From contig NBBA01000022.1 of assembly GCA_002794785.1 (NCBI GenBank), positions 310,001-374,000 on the forward strand: a DNA stretch of 64,000 nucleotides. Direction: 5' to 3'. Positions within the stretch are counted from its first letter, which is position 1. Every line of letters starts with the position of its first letter. This document shows, piece by piece, positions 43,953-57,813 of this stretch. The notes beneath the pieces were generated by a model. The model was not told where the DNA came from. It worked only from the letters and a program-made list of their open reading frames with translations, and ran no database searches. Origin of the DNA: Coniferiporia sulphurascens. Its lineage: Eukaryota > Basidiomycota > Agaricomycetes > Hymenochaetales > Hymenochaetaceae. The translations under genes and the position numbers were made by a program.

Positions 43953-45626
43953 ATGTGGGGGAAGTATCCGGACGACAGTGCGCCTCAGGTTCTCGAGTCT
44001 CTCGACTTGCCCGGGATAGTCAAGTTCATGAAAAGTGACTCTTGCAGGAATGTCTTCGTCATGGTGCGGGTTATCACGAGTCTTTAGGTCTCCTCTACTA
44101 AGCAGTGTGCTTCCTCTTTTGTGATTGACTCCAGGCAGGAGCAGGTGCATAAATGTTTTTTCTATATAGGAGGAACCGGACTCGATTCTTTCAACAGGGA
44201 TAAGTACCTCAGCTGGTATACCGGATTTCCGATCCCCGGACACTGGTGTGTTCTGTTTATCACCTCTATGCAGTGAAACCTTGACAATGATTAATGAATC
44301 GCAGGGCTTTATGTGTGTACAAGTCAAGTAGCCGTTCTGTAGCATCTCATGACCCCGCTGTTATAGGCAAATCTCGCAAGACTCAGACTTCCTTACCCCG
44401 AGGCCGTTTTTGATATATCCTTTTTCAAGAGAAATCCACGGCCGTGTGAGTGTTTACAAGAACACGCTTCCCTTCTACTAACTTACCACGGCATTAGTCT
44501 ACGTCCTTGCGCACGAACTCGCTCCTGGGAAATTTCGGCCCACCCCTACACACTCTTTTATTCGTCTCCTTGCGCAGAAAGGCCTTCTCCACACATGCTT
44601 CACGCAGAACATTGATACACTCGAGAGAGCGGCAGGTGTCCCTCCGGACAAGATTATTGAGGCACATGGCAGCTTTGCGGACCAACATTGCATCAAGTGC
44701 GAAGCGCCGTACCCGCATGACAAGATCAAGGCAAAAATCGAGGCCCAGGAGATACCCATATGCGAAAGACGCAGATGTGGTGGGTACGTCAAGCCCGATA
44801 TCGTTTTTTTCGGGGAGTCCGTGAGTCATTCACTCATTTATCCTGTACGCGTTCCCCCTTTCTGCGGTTAACGTTTTTAAAGCTCCCAGATGAATTTACA
44901 GCTGGAGTTCGACACCTTCGCAATGCAGACCTCCTTATCGTTATGGGAACATCTCTCACCGTTCATCCATTCGCGTCGCTCACAGAACTTGTTCCTGACG
45001 AGTGTCCGCGGCTGCTTCTTAACTTGGACCACGTTGGAGGCTGGGGTTCCCGCGTTAACGATGTCGCGTGCTTGATGCCTTGTGACACGGCCGTGAGGGA
45101 GCTGTGTAGTCTGCTTGGGTGGAAAGACGAACTTGAAGAATTGTGGGCCGAAACAGATTTAACACCAAAAGAATTAAGAGAGACCGGTGAAGAGGATGGC
45201 GGCGCCGTACCGGGTCGTCGGGAAGTATTGGAGGAGAGCAAAGGCGCTGTCGAAGCAAAGCTCGAGGATTCTCCCAAGACAAAACCCGGGGATAACGAAA
45301 CAAAGAGAAAGGAGGTGCTGGGCGATATCGTGGACGCGCTCGCGGAGACCGTAGGAAGAGTGAAGTTGGAGGATGAAGGATCAAGCGTCCCGGGGGAAAA
45401 TGGAGCTCAGGGCGTTGGAAATACCGCTTCGGTTGGGGAGGATAATACAAGCCCGCCGGAGCCCTCTAATGCTGGTATTTGTGAAGTCAAGGACAATTCA
45501 GTGGCTGAAGAGACGAAGGAAGATTCTGCAGAATTACCCCATCCGTCATCCGAGTCGCGGGAGTCACCATCGTCCCCGAGCGAAAAGCCGGAAACTAAAG
45601 ATCCAGTGGAGACAGGAAAACTGTAA
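43953..45626 (+). CDS. hst2: Sir2-family NAD-dependent deacetylase, Hst2-like
   Basis: There are seven exons (43953..44063, 44135..44144, 44198..44245, 44305..44312, 44367..44445, 44498..44820, 44883..45626), 440 aa. Exons 2 and 4 are micro-exons of 10 and 8 nt, both needed to rebuild the NAD-binding motifs [20 protein letters not shown] and LYANLARL. Further: [12 protein letters not shown] (121-132), the catalytic His in EAHGSF (142), zinc cysteines 150, 153, 174 and 179, GTSLTVHPF and NLDHVG. The last 150 residues are acidic, Ser/Glu/Lys-rich and probably disordered. The core most resembles the cytosolic Hst2/SIRT2 branch. The 3' end lies 38 bp from that of the convergent esterase gene. Confidence 0.9.
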
Positions 45627-45664
45627 GACTAGAATTCTAACATGTATCTCTACAACTATGTATA

Positions 45665-46887
45665 TCAGTCTATATTCATATCCGTATGCTGTTTATCGTC
45701 GTTAAATATTTTATTCATGAAAATGAATGCCTCATCGAATGTAGCAGCAAACCTTTCGCTAGCTCCCTTCGAATAGTCAAAGGAGTGCTCTTGGCCATCA
45801 GCCACCCGCAGAACGGCTTCTACACCAGCCGCGTCCAATAGCTCTTTCAGATGAAGTGACTCCTGCACCCGAACGGCCGAATCCTTTTCTCCATGAAATA
45901 GAAACGTAGGAGGGAAATTCGAGTCAATCAGAAACTGCGGAAACAGACAAATGTGTTTCTGTGGGATGACATCGCGAAATGCAGCGCTGGCCGCGTCCGG
46001 ATCCCCACCTTCCGACTCGAGAATCGCGCGTAATCGAACGCCGAGACTAGGCACGCCTGTATAGTAGTCGAGGAAGATGCCAAGCTGAAGGTATAGTCTA
46101 CACAGCTGCATTCGAGGATTTGCGGGCCAGCCCGGGGTTGAAGGGTGGTCGAGTGAGTGGTACACCAGGGGAGAATCCGATGTTGTCTGAAGATCAGGCG
46201 GGAAGGGTATGAGGAACTGTTTAAAGTCATTGGGATCGAGCATTTCACGTCCCATAAAAAAGGGTTCGGTCTTCACTGTCAAATATTGCGGCGACTGCAG
46301 AAAATAATATAATTCGTCTGAGATCCCAATGAAAGCCGATATTGAACGTAGATTACCAGGAAATTCCCTCCCATCCCGTACAACGATAGCACACCTTTCG
46401 GTTTTGGTGCAGCATGCAAAGCTGCCAGATAAGCGCACAGTCCTCCAGCACTCGAGCCGGACACAATTACAGAAGACGCATCAACCTGGGCGTCCGCTCG
46501 CCCGGCGCTGTTGAGCTGTCCGTTGAGACTCTTGTCTAAGAATTGAAATAAATCTTTTATATCTTGCACGACGTCATGCGCTGTTGCCGGCGGGAGCAGT
46601 GTATAATCTGCAGTAATAAAGGCATAACCCGCTTGCATACCACGGTCTTTCCAAAACGATCAGCCTGTGGCCTGGGTTGTGCCAAATCTGAACGCACCAT
46701 GAATCCACCGAGGGAACCAGCTTTTGCGGCTACCGACCGTTAGGCCTCCGCCATGGAAATATAAGATTGTGTTCAAAGGTTTCTTTGGAGTTCTGTCGAT
46801 GGGCAAGAATACGTCGATGTAGCTTTGTTGGTCACCAACAGCTTTATAAGTGAAGGTTAGTGGGTCGTTGTATCGTTCGGGGTCCAT
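45665..46887 (-). CDS. Alpha/beta-hydrolase, HGGG-type esterase
   Basis: There are three exons (46887..46698, 46646..46357, 46294..45665), 369 aa. ILYFHGGGLTVGS supplies the oxyanion hole (HGGG), VIVSGSSAGGLCAYLA the nucleophile Ser, FLFHGEKDSAV the acid Asp and ADGQEHSFDY the His. This order fits alpha/beta-hydrolase fold-3 esterases and lipases; no signal peptide is visible, so it is probably cytosolic. The start is taken at MDPERYNDP; another in-frame Met lies 15 codons upstream. The natural substrate is unknown. It is convergent with the Sir2 gene and divergent from Rad4. Confidence 0.85.
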
Positions 46888-47267
46888 ATCGCTAGCAGTT
46901 TGCAAGGTAGGGGCACGACAACTTATGTACACGTTGGCATGGAGAAACAGGCCAATGTTTACCCCTACTTGTGTCCATGGGATGGAGGCAGGACATTTGC
47001 CTTACCCCATTATCCTTGTCGTGGGTGAGTGGCGGCGGAGGAGACGAAAGGAGAACAAAGATCGACGCGCGCTCTACGCTTACTCCGCGAAATACTTTGA
47101 CTCACCATGCCATTTCTCTTTCCACGACGACGGCAGCAGCGATTGTCCATGACAACGGACTGCTCGTACGTGCCGTAGTACACCGTGTATTTTCGCTTGC
47201 GTTTGTTGCGATCTTGGCACGCTCTCGAACACAGCTCGTCAAGCTTAAAGGAGATTTCTGGAGCACC
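46888..47267. promoter_or_regulatory. Divergent promoter, esterase and rad4
   Basis: These 380 nt separate the start codons. I see no clear repeat or box beyond mixed-composition sequence. The rad4-side ATG is preceded by an in-frame open stretch, so its leader is not marked by a stop near the start. Confidence 0.4.
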
Positions 47268-50200
47268 ATGACACTGTTTGAAATGAGCTCCCCTCAATTC
47301 CCCGGTTCAAGCTACGCCGCAAATGAAGACAGTGACGGCGAAATAGACTGGGAAGAAGTCACTGTGCCTGCCACTTCGGCAACAGCCAAGGCAAACCCTC
47401 TCGGCGATGGAAACATTGGTGACAACCTCATTCAACCTCAAAGTACGCAAACGCCAGCGGAGAGGGGGAATATAGAGATCACTATACAGAGATCCAACAA
47501 GGTTGATCCCAAGCGAAAGTGCGTTGCGAATAACTAGATTCCGCAAAAAGCAATGCGTGATTTTGGTTCCAGAAAGCAAGCAGAGCAGAATGCCGAACTC
47601 CGGGCTGTTCGTCTGACGTGCCACAAAATCCACACGGTTGCACTGTTGTCGAATGCTCTGACACGTAACAAATGGATTAATGATCCGCTTCTTCACGTGA
47701 GTCTATTTCAGTTGGTCTTATCTCCGTTTGCTAATTTCTTTTCGCATGTGTAACTTAGGCGCGTCTTCTGTCTTTAACTCCTTTGCCTCTTCAAATATCA
47801 TTCCTAATGATCACAAAGAAAAGCCATCCCGATGCAGCCAAGCGGGGGCGCTTGTTTGAAAGCTCCTTAATGCGTCTCACGGAATGGTGGCATGAATCAT
47901 ATCACGTTGAAGATAAAGGGCACATTCGATCCCGCACTTTCGACCAGGTGCAAAAGATACTCTTCAACATTGATTTCGACGATGATAAGGGTGAAGTTGT
48001 CAAGAACTCGAAGAGTCTGATGAAACATGCCGTCAACCGATGGGGTAGCAGAGATGTTAGTGCACAACTCTTTACTGCACTTTGCAGAGCTCTCGGAATA
48101 CCTGCGCGATTGGTCGTCAGCATCCAAAGTGTGCCCTGGAAAGCGGGCGTCGGAAAACCGAAAGTTTCGGGTAAGAAATCGTATAGAAAAGGGAAAGAGA
48201 AGGCGACTATTTTGTCGTCGGCATCACCCACTGATGATGACGATGACAACATGAAAAGAAGTGACGGAGATGCGGAAGATGTCGAGGCTGACGACGACGA
48301 TATGGAAGAAATTTCAATACCACCTGCAGACGTGAAAGGCAAGGGTAAGATGCAGTTTCCGGGTGAAGGACAGGTGCTGTCTGGCGTCAGCACTCCAAGT
48401 CTTAAGGGAAAGGAGAAAGCGCAACCAAGGCCCGTCGTGAAACTTCGGAAATCAAGGCCGGCTGGCCAGAGACTAGGTTCTAGCTCGGGATCGCGACAGA
48501 GTAGTAAGACATTTTTTTCTTCAGTCCGATGTTACATTATCTCCAGACCAATTGACTTCTCCAGCCCCAGCCGCTCCTGTCGGTGGCTATCCTCCTGTTT
48601 TCTGGACGGAGGTCTTTTCGCGACCCGACGGTAGATGGATGCCTGTTGATCCCATTCGCTGCATCGTCAACAAACGCAAGCTTCTTGAACCTCTGTCCCA
48701 TGATAGGAATAACCGCATGGTATATGTCGTCGCCGTCGAAGAGGATGGCTATTGTCGCGATGTAACGCCGCGATACGCGAAAGAATATGGAACGAAGACG
48801 ACAAAATCCCAACTCGCAGGGAAGGGGAGGAAAGAATGGTGGGAAGGAGTGATGTCTTTCGTTACGCGTCCATACAGGCTGCTTCGTGATGACGTCGAAG
48901 ATGAAGAGTTTGAGTTTAATAAATATACCGAGGGCATGCCAACCTCGGTCGTAGGTTTTAAGGATCACCCTCTGTGCGCTCGAGTTTCGTTCTCCTCTAC
49001 GACGTCCTGACTGACAAATCATTGCTCAGTTATGTCCTCGAACAACATCTTAAACGGGAGGAAGTAATATTCCCGAAAACGGAGGTAGGAAAATTCAGGG
49101 GCGAGTCTGTCTATCCACGTTCAAACGTTGTTCCATTAAAAACGGCGGAGAACTGGATGCGTATGGGTCGACGGGTCAGGGGGGGTGCTCAACCTATGAA
49201 GTGGGTGAAGCAACGCGCAGTAACGATACACCGTCGGCGTGCGATGGAATTAGCCCAACAGGACGGCGACGAGGTACTCCAGGGCCTCTATTCAGATGCT
49301 CAAACCGAGCTTTATAATCCCGAACCGATCATCGATGTCGGTTTTCGTCGATTTTCCCTCCTGTTTGACGTATTCTCATTTCTTTCTTGGCTTTGCAGGG
49401 CATTATACCTAAAAATGACTTTGGAAATATCGATCTTTATACTCCTTCCATGCTGCCGGCTGGAGCCGTGCACATCGCCTGTGAGTGTACATTACTTGCT
49501 CTATAGTACATAAGGACCGAGGCCAGTCGTCAACAGATAAGGGAACTGCAAAAATAGCGAGAAAGCTTGGCTTCGATCGTGCAGAAGCAGTTACCAGCTT
49601 CGAATTCAAGAAGGGGCGTGCTTTCCCTGTCATTTCTGGAATTGTTATCGCTGCCGAAAACGAGGAAGCATTGCTTGAAGTGCGTTTCTTCTTCCGCTCT
49701 GTGATTTCATACCCACTAGTCAATTCCAGGCGTATTGGAAAGCCGAGCGTGAGGCGGAGGAGAAAGAACTTAAAAAACAGAAGGAGCGCGTGATCAAGCG
49801 CTGGTCAATGCTCATACAGGGTTTGCGTATACGACAGCGGTTGTTAGAACAGTACGCAAACAATGATCAACCGTCGGCATCGACGTTGCTTCACAATGAG
49901 GAAGAAGCTGTACGTGTTACTTACGCAGGCAAAGAAGATGCGATCTCATATATTCATTGCAGGCGGGCGCTGAGCAGCCGGGGGGATTCCTTACTGAAGT
50001 GGATGCAATAGTTCAGCCCTTCCATCTTCCACGCTTTGAACATGGCACATATCAACCTTCCACCGACGAAGTCGAGATGACTGGGCGAAGCAAAGTTGCT
50101 TCTGAGATGACTGGCCACGGAGAAGCCGATCAATCGGGGCGTACTTCGCCGTCGGCGAGCACAGATGATTTTGAAGAGATCATAAGTGCCAATTACGGGG

Positions 50201-50781
50201 AAATGCTGCTTACGATTGACAGAGGAAGCGGAATCCCGGTTGAAGGCGGCGCCCCGAAGACAATGCGTGAGCTCGCCGAGGAAGAGCTGACGGGAAGATT
50301 GCAAAATAATACGTCCGGACTGTCCGGCAATATTGCCCAAATCCCGAAACCTGTCATATCCGCGGATGCGGCCGTACCTCTCACATCAACTGGGGAGCAA
50401 AATCCATCGCCCGCTGTGAAAATGGCACGCAGAAGGAACGGCACGCCGATAAAAGCTACTAAGCGACCTCGTCCAACACGCAAGCGGAAAGTATTGGTTA
50501 ATGAGTCGGGGGATGACCTGTCGGGAATGGATGGCGACAGTGTAGAAGAAGATTCTCAGTGGGGTGAAGACGATGAAGATGATGGCGATAATAAAGCATC
50601 TTCACACAAGCAACGATCTAATACAGCGAAGCCAATCTTGAAGCGCAAGCGACCTGTTTCAAGGCCTGCAACACCGGCGCCGACTACGAGGGTGCTGCGA
50701 ACACGTGTTCCCAAGAGCGTGGAGAAATTGAAAGCAGAGAAAGAAGCCGAAAGGGCTTTCCGTAAAGCTGTTGCGGAGTAG
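47268..50781 (+). CDS. rad4: Rad4/XPC nucleotide-excision repair damage sensor
   Basis: There are nine exons (47268..47518, 47573..47696, 47759..48503, 48547..48973, 49030..49336, 49399..49480, 49537..49679, 49730..49909, 49963..50781), 1025 aa. The split transglutaminase-like domain comprises LTCHKIHTVALLSNAL through VSAQLFTALCRALGIPARLV, then, after an acidic insert of about 110 residues, PPVFWTEVFSRPDGRWMPVD. The beta-hairpin domains follow: HPLYVLEQHLKREE (BHD1), GRRVRGGAQPMKWVKQR (BHD2) and PKNDFGNIDLYTPSMLP with YKGTAKIARKLGFDRAEAV (BHD3). The C-terminal 270 residues are Lys/Glu-rich and disordered. It recognises helix-distorting lesions with a Rad23 partner and recruits TFIIH. The start could be 47283 instead. 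Confidence 0.93.
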
Positions 50782-50937
50782 CACCTCGTCTGTCCGGTGA
50801 TACCTATTTCACCGGTAAATCTCTTTAATATGCTATGACTTTACATAAACATAGCGGAAAGTACTTAAACAATTTGTGCACGGCATTGGAGCCGGCGAAT
50901 TACAATACGTTGTTGCACTTTCTCAATTTTGCGGAGT

Positions 50938-53021
<2,084 letters not shown>

Positions 53022-53935
53022 GAGCCCGAGGGGATGGGGGCGAGCGAGCTTGCAAGTAATAGTAGTACAAGAGTAATACTTGCTACCTAATCCGTGCTAC
53101 ATTAATAAGCCGAGCGAGTTGCACACGCCTCTGCTGACGTAACGGGGGCGGTACAGAAGAGGGTACAAGAGCGAGATTCGCGATAGATGAGTGCTAGGGC
53201 TCCTGGTGGGCGTTGGATCTCTCAGATCTCGATCTTCAACCAAAGATGTTTAAAAACAGTTTCGGCGGATTTTACACGCCCTCCTTCAGACATACGTCCT
53301 TGTACACGCTTTGTATCATTTCAATTGCTACGAGATTTCACCCTCTTCCTCTCGCAGTGCGCATTTCATTTATTATACAGCCTCCTCTCAGATTTAAAGG
53401 CCCTTTCTCTCCCTTGGTCCGCGGTCCCACTACCCCTCAAGCTCAGGCTCGCATTCCATCGCTCGTCGGCTTCAGGGCTCCCACCACCTGACACGGTAAA
53501 TCCGAATTTATCGATAACCCCGTTGGGGTCCGTTCTGGCCCTTCTAAACGATCTTGGCCAGTATACGCGTGCCGGACTTCGAGCAAGATTGCTGAATCTG
53601 CCCTACTTATTTCCTGCATTTTATCCTTGACCTTTTGCCCTTGCTTCCACCTTCTCCTTACCACATCGCCCACACCCGTCTTCCCAGGCTGGATCTCTCA
53701 CGTCTTTGCCACCCTTCCGAGGGCGGGGAGGGAGTCCCATCCGCTCCGCCCGTCCCTTCGACAAATGCCAAGACAGACCCTCCGTCCCTCTCCTTTAGTG
53801 AGTTTCCATACTTCTATGCCACAATAAGTAAGGCTAAGAGTCGGAACAGTCGTAATCTGTGAGGCTTGGGAAGGAGTGAGAAATTACTCTTGGTACTTCT
53901 TTACGTGTTTGGAGTCGTCTAATCATGCCGTTTAG
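53022..53935. other. Divergent region; probably holds first exon(s) of the PAS gene
   Basis: I find no exon that joins in phase with the acceptor at 53935, yet the PAS gene must start upstream of it. The sequence is pyrimidine-rich around 53330-53460 and 53630-53800, as fungal leaders often are. A frame ending near 53862 (LSFSEFPYFYATI) resembles PAS sequence but ends in the wrong phase. Confidence 0.4.
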
Positions 53936-55299
53936 GGAAAAGTTACTTACATATCCGACTCAGTGTCGGAAATCATCGGTAGGGTCAAATTTTGTCATTA
54001 ACACGTTATACTAATTTATCGGTAAGGCATCGAAAGGCAAGAAGGCATAGGCCGTCCAGCATCCGATTTTGCGCACCCGGATGATGTTCGTCAACTCTAC
54101 CATGTCTACCAGTGCGTATCTGGTTCTTTCTTCAACATTTAGTAGCTTACGACGAAATAAAGGGAAATGATTCATGACGATAAAGCGGCGTGTCTTCTTT
54201 ACCTCCGCATCACTCACAAGGACCCTCGTGAAGGCTATGTACTCTGTTGCGTGGTGAATACAGGCTTTTTTGGTCCATACCTTCGCGCTTTGGCTGAAAG
54301 TAGTATTAAGACTTGTTCTAGGGTAGGACGGCATCTCGTCGGAGGTGTCTCCCCTGCCACGTCTGGGGTTAAAGCAATGTACAATGCGTCCACGGCGCAA
54401 GAGGTCTATATTATTGCGCCAACTGCCGCGCAGTTTGAGATCAGAGTGAGCTACTTTAAAGTACAACCTGCTTTTATTGAAGCTTACAGATGAGTCCCAA
54501 ACCAGCGTTGGAACGACTCAGCGGTGACTCCTTCAGTTCCGGTTTCTCCGACTGATCACAAAACGCCCTCACCGGCTGCAAACCCAGACGATCTGCCTTC
54601 CGCACCGTCTCCTGTGTCATCTGGCGGCCAATCTGCTCCGGAAACCCCGTCTGTCCCACACCTCACTCTGTCGCAAGAATCACCGCAATCTTCCCGCACT
54701 GCGCTAATTCTTGATCGCTTTTCCATGAACTGCACCATTCTGCACATCACGAACGACGACATTCTTTCTGAGTCGCTCACTATGGGCCGTTCCTTCTATG
54801 ACTTCGTGACGCCTGCAGACGAAGCGAAAGTACGTTCCGCAATGGATACAGTGAAGGGCTGGGGTGTCAACGAGCGCGGACACCCGAGCGACGGGGGTTT
54901 TGCATTCTATCGCTTCAACGTCCTATTGAAAGGAAGGAATTCAAGGTACGCCGCCCCGGAGCCAAAGCGAGCTGATCTGGTTTTGGGACTAGGCTAAATA
55001 TGAAAACCCCGTTCGACAGCGTCCGTCTACACGATCCTGCGCCCGCACGCAATCGGCACGCACAACAGGGTCCAGCGCCTGCCGCACATCCTTACCGAGA
55101 AGGCCGGGGACACCCGACGCAAGGCTCAGCGCCTGTGTCGGCGTCCGACATGACCATCTCAACGTCGAGCCGTTCCCGAATGCAAGGTCGTGCCCCTCCT
55201 GAACGACATCGCAAAGATGAAATGGTAGTGGACGCCATCTTTTCCCCTCAATCAGATGGCATCATCGTCATTCTTCGTCGTTCCACTCGAACGTCCTGA
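53936..55299 (+). CDS. PAS-domain protein, 5' end not resolved
   Basis: Exons recognised: 53936..53978, 54051..54111, 54163..54253, 54311..54445, 54506..54945, 55020..55299, in continuous phase (350 codons including the stop). Joined, they read GKVTYISDSVSEIIGRPASD, FAHPDDVRQLYHVYQEM and IHDDKAACLLYLRITHKDP, a PAS core, then LVGGVSPATSGVKAMYNAST and AQEVYIIAPTAAQFEIRRWN. A second segment SFYDFVTPADEAKVRSAMD with VKGWGVNERGHPSDGGFAF resembles another PAS-like half. The C-terminus ends DAIFSPQSDGIIVILRR. The gene belongs to a group of basidiomycete PAS proteins of unknown function, presumably sensors or transcription regulators; no DNA-binding motif or kinase domain is seen. The start codon must lie upstream of 53936. 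Confidence 0.7.
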
Positions 55300-56085
55300 C
55301 GGAGGCGGAGCGGACTAGAATTTTTTTAATCTAACGGCCTTAACAGAACCTTCTTTCGCTATGTACGTATGTATTCCGGCTAGCGCTGGCTACGATCTAC
55401 GATTCATTTCACGATTGTAAAAAAATCGAATCGAGGCGTCTGATCTTGATCACACACGCCTCCTTTCTATTCGGATCTCGTTCTGGTTAGTGGCGGCTTA
55501 CCTAAAGATTCATTCGCAGATGCTTGAGCATTATGGCGTTCCATTGGCCGCAATAGGGGGTCGGGCCAGATTGTTGACAATTCTCCTCCACTTATCTTCC
55601 GGACTGCGTGCTAGATGTCGGTAAGTTTAAGGTCTCCGGCAAAAGAAGACGTCAGGGACAGATTACTAAAAAATGGGTAGATCTGGGGTGATTATGTCAC
55701 GCGGGGGAGTCAAAGGTCACGGACGCTTAAGTGTGTAAAGTTGAGAACAGCGGAAATATCTTGTATTGACGGATTGTTAACAATGCCGAAGCGTATGGTG
55801 TTTAGAGTACACATCGTCCTTACGTGCTCCATCCTGTACCAGATGTTTTGTTTAAATGCAGTTACTCGACCATTTTCCATCAGAGCCGACGGCTGGCCAC
55901 GTAACCCCTGCCGACCCAAACGCGGAGGCACAATTTCCCGCAAATTAGCGAAATAACCCTTCATTTTTCTGGAGGCACATCAGGAAAGGTTTACATATCT
56001 GGAAGCCCAATGGAAAAGAGTAATCTGGATGTGGCAGGCACACCAGAAGGTATCAAAGAAAATATGGCGTACTAGTGTTTAAAAT
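55300..56085. other. Convergent intergenic region
   Basis: These are the 3' flanks of the PAS and DUF2235 genes. A poly-T run at about 55321-55327 is the only notable simple sequence. I see no gene. Confidence 0.4.
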
Positions 56086-57813
56086 TTACCAAACGTACGT
56101 CTCCTTTCCCTTCGTGTACCTAGCACGCGGGGTGTATCCCAGCGTAGCATCTGCCATCCTCATGCGCACGGTCTCGTGGAACAGCAGCGAGCCTGTCTGC
56201 TCCACATATCGCCCGTGACCCAAATGAAACTCCCAGCGTTTATGCCATACACCCTGCGCGTCTTGCCAGGAGAATGGCAGTAGAACCAGCTCGAGGATCC
56301 ACCAGAGCGGCTGCAAGCGCAGCTCGTCGTGCAAGGGTTTTAATGCATCAACAGCGTCGGCCGATGTATCCTCTGAGGAGGGGATAGCACTGCTACTCGT
56401 TGCTTGCGCAGATAACTCGGAAGCCGGAAGGTCGATATGCACATTATAGGTGGTCATTGCCGCGGCATCAAACAGTATACCACATTGCGAGGCAACAACC
56501 TCACGGACCATCCAGCGCAGCGGGATATCAGAAAGGCTGGTCGTCACTTCACTTGCGTCGGCACCTCCACCGACATCTATTTTACGTAAACGTAAGTACG
56601 TGTGTTCGACGGAGTTAGTGGATATGCTTACCGCTGTGGCACCCACAAAACCATACCTCTTTTACGTCGCCTTTACTCGAGCTATCCTCTTCGGGGTCTA
56701 CCTCTTCCGAAATACTGACAACCTTGCCATTAGACTTGAATAGTGTTGACCACATATTTTTCTGTGTTTTTTCTTTGCTATTCTTCTGGGACGACTCTGA
56801 AAGCTGCGAAGCGGACCCGCTATTGACTTGCGATCCTGTATCCAGAAGGACAACCGGAGCGTCAGAAGGCAGTTTAACCTTCTGATTAGCTACAGGGGCG
56901 GGCGCAGATGAAGTTCCAGGATTGAGCTTGGAGCCTGAAGTCGAAGGTGCCGGAAATTGCCAAAAGGTGGGTACGAACTTCGCGCGTCTTTCGTCTAGCG
57001 AAAGGGCTTGTCTGAAAGTCTTGATCAACCTATTATTCGTGGTGAACGGGAGGTTGCGACTCTTGATGATACCGGTACTAGCGACGGTATCCCTAGGGTA
57101 TTGTATTGTAAGATCGGATGAACACTTCTAGGGTTTAGAGAGATCACCTACCAAACGCCGAGGAACTCAACTTCGACGGAGCGACAAAAAGTCTGTTTAA
57201 AGCCTGCGGCTTCGGCAGGGCCCTGACTGTCCGTGCGTGTATACATCTTGTAGGCAAAAGGTACTTGTTCCGCGTTGCCCTGCGGTAAAAGTCCGACCTT
57301 TGTTAACATGCCCGCCAATGCACGGGCAGTATATGCTCCGCGTGAGAAACCAAATAACGATATCTTGTCTCCAGGACAGTAGTTGTTCATCAAAAAAGTG
57401 TACCCTCCCATGACATGTGCATCGAGATACCTGAAGATAATTTTACAATTAATCTTCACATGTGAACCGAAAGAGAGAGAAACCAAAACAGACCAGGCGA
57501 CAGCTTCATCGGCAATCTTGGCGAACCACATAGAGAGAGGCGTAAGAAGACCGGGAGTTTCGTATGTGCCAATACCCGTTTGGTAATAGCACAACTGCTC
57601 GTCGTCACAGTCTTTGCGGAGCATAGCAAAGAACTTGACGACATTTGTGTTCTTCAGGGGATCAGTTTAGGGGAAGGATCATTACACTACGGAGTAGCTG
57701 TGACTGACCTCTCCACCATATTGGTTCGCAGTCCCATCAAAACAAACGATAAGCATCCGAGGCTTGCCGGGCGAAGTCACCGTAGGCGAAGCTGGGGAGG
57801 TCGGACTGGACAT
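56086..57813 (-). CDS. DUF2235 alpha/beta hydrolase (Tle1-like fold)
   Basis: There are five exons (57813..57709, 57651..57494, 57430..57152, 57092..56632, 56576..56086), 497 aa. Exon 1 ends in RMLIVCFDGTANQYGGE and continues NTNVVKFFAML, then YYQTGIGTYETPG; the nucleophile is in ISLFGFSRGAYTARALAGM, followed by VEFLGVWDTVAST and VWFCGCHSDVGGG. This is the layout of DUF2235 proteins, which include bacterial type VI secretion phospholipases and many uncharacterised fungal proteins. A Ser/Lys-rich insertion of about 100 residues lies between the WDTVAS block and the CHSDVGGG block. No signal peptide is seen, so it is probably intracellular. The substrate is unknown; a phospholipid or acyl ester is a reasonable guess from the family. 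Confidence 0.85.

Noticed and set aside
43941..44345. 134-codon minus-strand frame across the Sir2 5' exons
   Set aside because: The plus strand contains the spliced NAD-binding motifs, so this frame is antisense noise.
54011..54466. 151-codon minus-strand frame
   Set aside because: It is antisense to the PAS exons, which join in phase and carry domain motifs.
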